A DNA stretch of 64,000 nt from the NCBI RefSeq assembly GCF_003493605.1, contig NZ_QQKA01000006.1, positions 53,563 to 117,562 of the forward strand, given 5' to 3'. The DNA comes from Haemophilus haemolyticus. GTDB lineage: Bacteria > Pseudomonadota > Gammaproteobacteria > Enterobacterales > Pasteurellaceae. Below the pieces are notes generated by a model that saw only the letters and a list, made by a program, of their open reading frames with translations, was not told the DNA's origin and made no database searches. Position 1 is the first letter of the stretch. Each line of letters starts with the position of its first letter. Shown one piece after another: positions 61,465 to 64,000 of the stretch. The translations under genes and the position numbers were made by a program.

Positions 61465-64000
61465 ATGAATCGTATATTTAAAGTCATTTGGAACAAAACA
61501 ACACAGAGACTAGAGGTTGTTTCAGAATTAACGAAAGGTAGTGCAAAAGCAAGTTCTGCTTCTAATAATGCTCAAAAAGCCACAAAACAATTTATCATAT
61601 CTGTTCTTACAGCTCTTATAACATCAACATTGCTAGCCTCTGTTACTAATGCTGCCACTATTAATTACAATGATATTCCTAAACAAGGTGTTGCAGTCGT
61701 ATCAGATCCTAATAGTGAAATTCTGAAAAATGTTGCTCTTGAAGGTTCAGAAACTCCAGGTGTTTTATCTGCTATAGATGCTGTAGGTACATTAAATCTG
61801 ATGATGAAACGTTATAAAGGTTTTGTACACGTAAATGCTGAAGGTTATAAAAAAGGTGCTATAAAAGATGATGGAACGACATCGACAGAAAATACAGGTA
61901 TTTGGGCAGATTGGCTAACAACCTCCCGCGTAAATGCAGAAGGAAGAAATCCAGGTGCCGTATTTAGTAATAACTTAGATCGGTTTACAGAAAAATCTGG
62001 TGCGCAGGGAACGCGTTCAGTTGCTGTTGGTGTATATGCTAATGCCTTAGCTGCTGATTCTATTGCTATTGGTTCTCGTGCAAATGTTAATAATTATTGG
62101 GGAGATCAATATCGTGAAGCACTAAATGGAATTGCTATTGGTAGACAAGCACAAGTTGAAGGTGCAACGAACTCAATTGCATTCGGTACAAACGCGAAAC
62201 TTCTGGCAAGTACTCCTTATACACTAAAACCTGATAACTCTATTGCTATCGGTAATAATAGTACTGTGAACTGGGCAAGCAATGCTATTACCTTAGGTAA
62301 TAATGCAACTATTACAGGAAGTCACGTTGTTAATGGTGCTTGGCAAGGTTCAGATAACAGTATTGCGATTGGTCATGAAACAAAAATTGGACGTGAAAAT
62401 ACTGTTGCAATCGGTAGTAATGTAAATGCAGGCAGAGAAAATACCGTTGCTATTGGTACTAATGTTAATGCAACAAGAGAAAATTCTGTTGTTATCGGTC
62501 AAAATACGACAGCTACAAAAGAAAGGGTGGTCGCTATTGGTGCTTACGCAACAGCAAATGGCGATAGAACAGTTGCAATCGGACCAGAAGCTACAGCCAA
62601 TGGCTCAAAATCTATTGTGATTGGTGGTATTGGAGATAATAAAAAGGCTATTGCAGAGAAAGATTATTCCATTGTTATTGGTAATGGGGCTCAAGCAACG
62701 GATAATGCAACATACTCTGTTACTTTAGGTAACAATGCCAAAACAGCTGGAGCAACAGGGATTAGTATAGGTGATCGAGCTCAAGTGGTAGCGTCTGCAG
62801 CAAATGGTATTGCATTAGGTCAAAGTGCAGTTGCTAATAATTCTGGCGATATTGCTATTGGTCAATCTTCAAGTACATCTACTAAACATACAGTAAGTGA
62901 TATGAAAATCGGAGACACTACGCTATCCAAAGGTGTTGCTGCAACCGATAATGGCACTGTAAGTTTTGGTAATGACAATGTTAAACGACAAATCCAAAAC
63001 GTTGGTGCAGGCGAGATCTCTGAAAATTCTAGTGATGCTATTACTGGTTCACAGCTTTATTCTGTAATCAAAGCAACTGACGAAATTGCTAAAACAACAT
63101 ATACATTCAAAGTAAATGGGCAAGATGTAAAAGTTATGCAGAATAAGGCAGCAAGTGCTACTAATAATGCTAATAATACGCTTGATTTTAAAGCTGGCGA
63201 TGGGTTAGAGGTTGCCTATGAAAACGGAGCTGTAACTTATAAATTAAATGCTGAATCCAAGAAATCTATTGCTGATGCTAAAGCAGCTGCAAAAACAGTA
63301 AGTGACAAACTAGTTGAGATCGATAAATCAGTTGCTCGAGCCGAAACGGCAGCGAGTAATGCGGCGATCTCAGCATCAGCTGCTTCAAGTTCAGCAACTG
63401 AAGCGGGTAAATCGAAAGACGCAGCTGAAGCAGCTCGTGATGCAGCTGCAAATTCAGCGACTGAGGCGGGTAGATCGAAAGATGCGGCTGCAACCTCAGC
63501 AACAGAAGCAGGCAAAGCGAAAGATGCGGCTGTGACAGCGAAAAATGATGCGGAAGCAGCTCGTGATATTGCGAATACGAAAGCGGGCGAGGCTGCAAAC
63601 TCAGCAACTGAGGCGGGTAAATCAAAAGACGCAGCTGCAAATTCAGCAACTGAAGCAGGTAAAGCGAAAGATGCGGCTGTGACAGCGAAAAATGATGCGG
63701 AAGCAGCTCGTGATGCAGCTGCAAACTCAGCGACTGAGGCGGGTAAATCAAAAGACGCGGCTGCTAACTCTGCAACTGAAGCAGGCAAAGCGAAAGATGC
63801 GGCTGTGACAGCGAAAAATGATGCGGAAGCAGCTCGTGATATTGCGAATACGAAAGCGGGCGAGGCGGCAAGCTCAGCGACTGAGGCGGGTAGATCGAAA
63901 GATGCGGCTGCTAACTCTGCAACAGAAGCAGGCAAAGCGAAAGATGCGGCTGTGACAGCGAAAAATGATGCGGAAGCAGCTCGTGATATTGCGAATACGA
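61465..64000 (+). CDS. Trimeric autotransporter adhesin (Cha/YadA-like), 3' end outside window
   Basis: This surface adhesin is open to the window end (over 840 codons). It has an extended signal peptide: ESPR start MNRIFKVIWNKTTQ, cleavage near residue 63 (SVTNA). The YadA-type head repeats (about 186-470) have the SVAVG/NSIAIG motif many times. A neck-like stretch VSFGNDNVKRQIQNV sits near residue 495. From about residue 590 an Ala-rich coiled-coil stalk is made of heptad-based repeats. The membrane-anchor domain must lie beyond the edge. It resembles the Cha adhesin of the cryptic Haemophilus genospecies. Confidence 0.88.
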   Translation, partial: MNRIFKVIWNKTTQRLEVVSELTKGSAKASSASNNAQKATKQFIISVLTALITSTLLASVTNAATINYNDIPKQGVAVVSDPNSEILKNVALEGSETPGVLSAIDAVGTLNLMMKRYKGFVHVNAEGYKKGAIKDDGTTSTENTGIWADWLTTSRVNAEGRNPGAVFSNNLDRFTEKSGAQGTRSVAVGVYANALAADSIAIGSRANVNNYWGDQYREALNGIAIGRQAQVEGATNSIAFGTNAKLLASTPYTLKPDNSIAIGNNSTVNWASNAITLGNNATITGSHVVNGAWQGSDNSIAIGHETKIGRENTVAIGSNVNAGRENTVAIGTNVNATRENSVVIGQNTTATKERVVAIGAYATANGDRTVAIGPEATANGSKSIVIGGIGDNKKAIAEKDYSIVIGNGAQATDNATYSVTLGNNAKTAGATGISIGDRAQVVASAANGIALGQSAVANNSGDIAIGQSSSTSTKHTVSDMKIGDTTLSKGVAATDNGTVSFGNDNVKRQIQNVGAGEISENSSDAITGSQLYSVIKATDEIAKTTYTFKVNGQDVKVMQNKAASATNNANNTLDFKAGDGLEVAYENGAVTYKLNAESKKSIADAKAAAKTVSDKLVEIDKSVARAETAASNAAISASAASSSATEAGKSKDAAEAARDAAANSATEAGRSKDAAATSATEAGKAKDAAVTAKNDAEAARDIANTKAGEAANSATEAGKSKDAAANSATEAGKAKDAAVTAKNDAEAARDAAANSATEAGKSKDAAANSATEAGKAKDAAVTAKNDAEAARDIANTKAGEAASSATEAGRSKDAAANSATEAGKAKDAAVTAKNDAEAARDIANT
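63391..64000 (+). repeat. Tandem repeat array encoding the adhesin stalk
   Basis: Basic unit 42 bp (14 aa, for example AANSATEAGKSKDA and AVTAKNDAEAARDA). The marker GATGCGGCTGTGACAGCG recurs at 63523, 63670, 63796 and 63943, spaced 147, 126 and 147 bp. The 21-bp difference is one extra heptad (the DIANTKAGE stretch). The array continues past the window end. Confidence 0.9.

Noticed and set aside
63237..63935. Long open frame on the minus strand across the adhesin repeats (Ala/Ser/Phe-rich)
   Set aside because: It is a shadow of the repeated, GC-richer stalk sequence. The plus frame has signal peptide, head and stalk in one continuous frame.
63391..64000. CRISPR-like regular repeats
   Set aside because: The repeats are contiguous, in frame, encode heptads, and have no unique spacers.

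Overview
The window is from a Haemophilus chromosome, H. influenzae or a close relative such as H. haemolyticus or the aegyptius group. The DNA is AT-rich. The 9-bp uptake signal AAGTGCGGT and its complement occur throughout, often as inverted pairs that serve as terminators. Gene order and protein sequences match the Pasteurellaceae core genome as I know it. Almost all of the window is housekeeping DNA. The accessory parts are one edge (a large adhesin) and a few small insertions.

Layout. 1-8.7 kb: rluB (5' end cut), cysB, a small membrane protein and an MFS transporter that look like accessory genes, then prmB, smrB, pta and ackA. 8.9-14.1 kb: yfbV, cvpA-purF behind a PurR box, yfcH-argR with an ARG box, and mdh with a CRP-like site. 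14.1-21.1 kb: prfB-lysS, where prfB carries the RF2 frameshift; dsbC; a compact two-strand locus that I read as an Ibs/Sib type I toxin-antitoxin pair; then recJ, a periplasmic thioredoxin-fold protein and mtnN. 21.2-24.1 kb: a TonB-dependent receptor behind a Fur box. 24.4-29.8 kb: cmk, rpsA, ihfB, lapA, lapB, pyrF, yciH. 29.9-35.4 kb: hda, upp-uraA, apt-dnaX. 35.5-41.7 kb: aceE-aceF-lpdA (pyruvate dehydrogenase). 42-48.3 kb: mgsA, a DUF945 protein, and dnaK-dnaJ separated by two extra genes and an inverted-repeat element, with a heat-shock promoter before dnaK. 48.4-60.6 kb: proA, a TRIC-type membrane protein, a membrane protein of unknown function, bcr, rsuA, a DUF1919 protein, maeB, an LTA-synthase-like protein and uvrB.

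60.6-64 kb: upstream of uvrB is a cluster of three DnaA boxes with an IHF consensus. It resembles DARS1, which sits in the bioD-uvrB gap of E. coli. Next come tRNA-Asn(GUU) with a structured trailer, and a promoter whose -35/-10 spacer is made of AT dinucleotide repeats. That promoter drives a trimeric autotransporter adhesin (YadA-type head, heptad-based tandem coiled-coil repeats) that runs off the window.

The observations most worth following are the Ibs/Sib-like locus between dsbC and recJ, the DARS1-like cluster upstream of uvrB, the AT-tract promoter and repeat array of the adhesin, the insertion between dnaK and dnaJ, and a 7-A run in dnaX where loss of one base would give a gamma-like short product.
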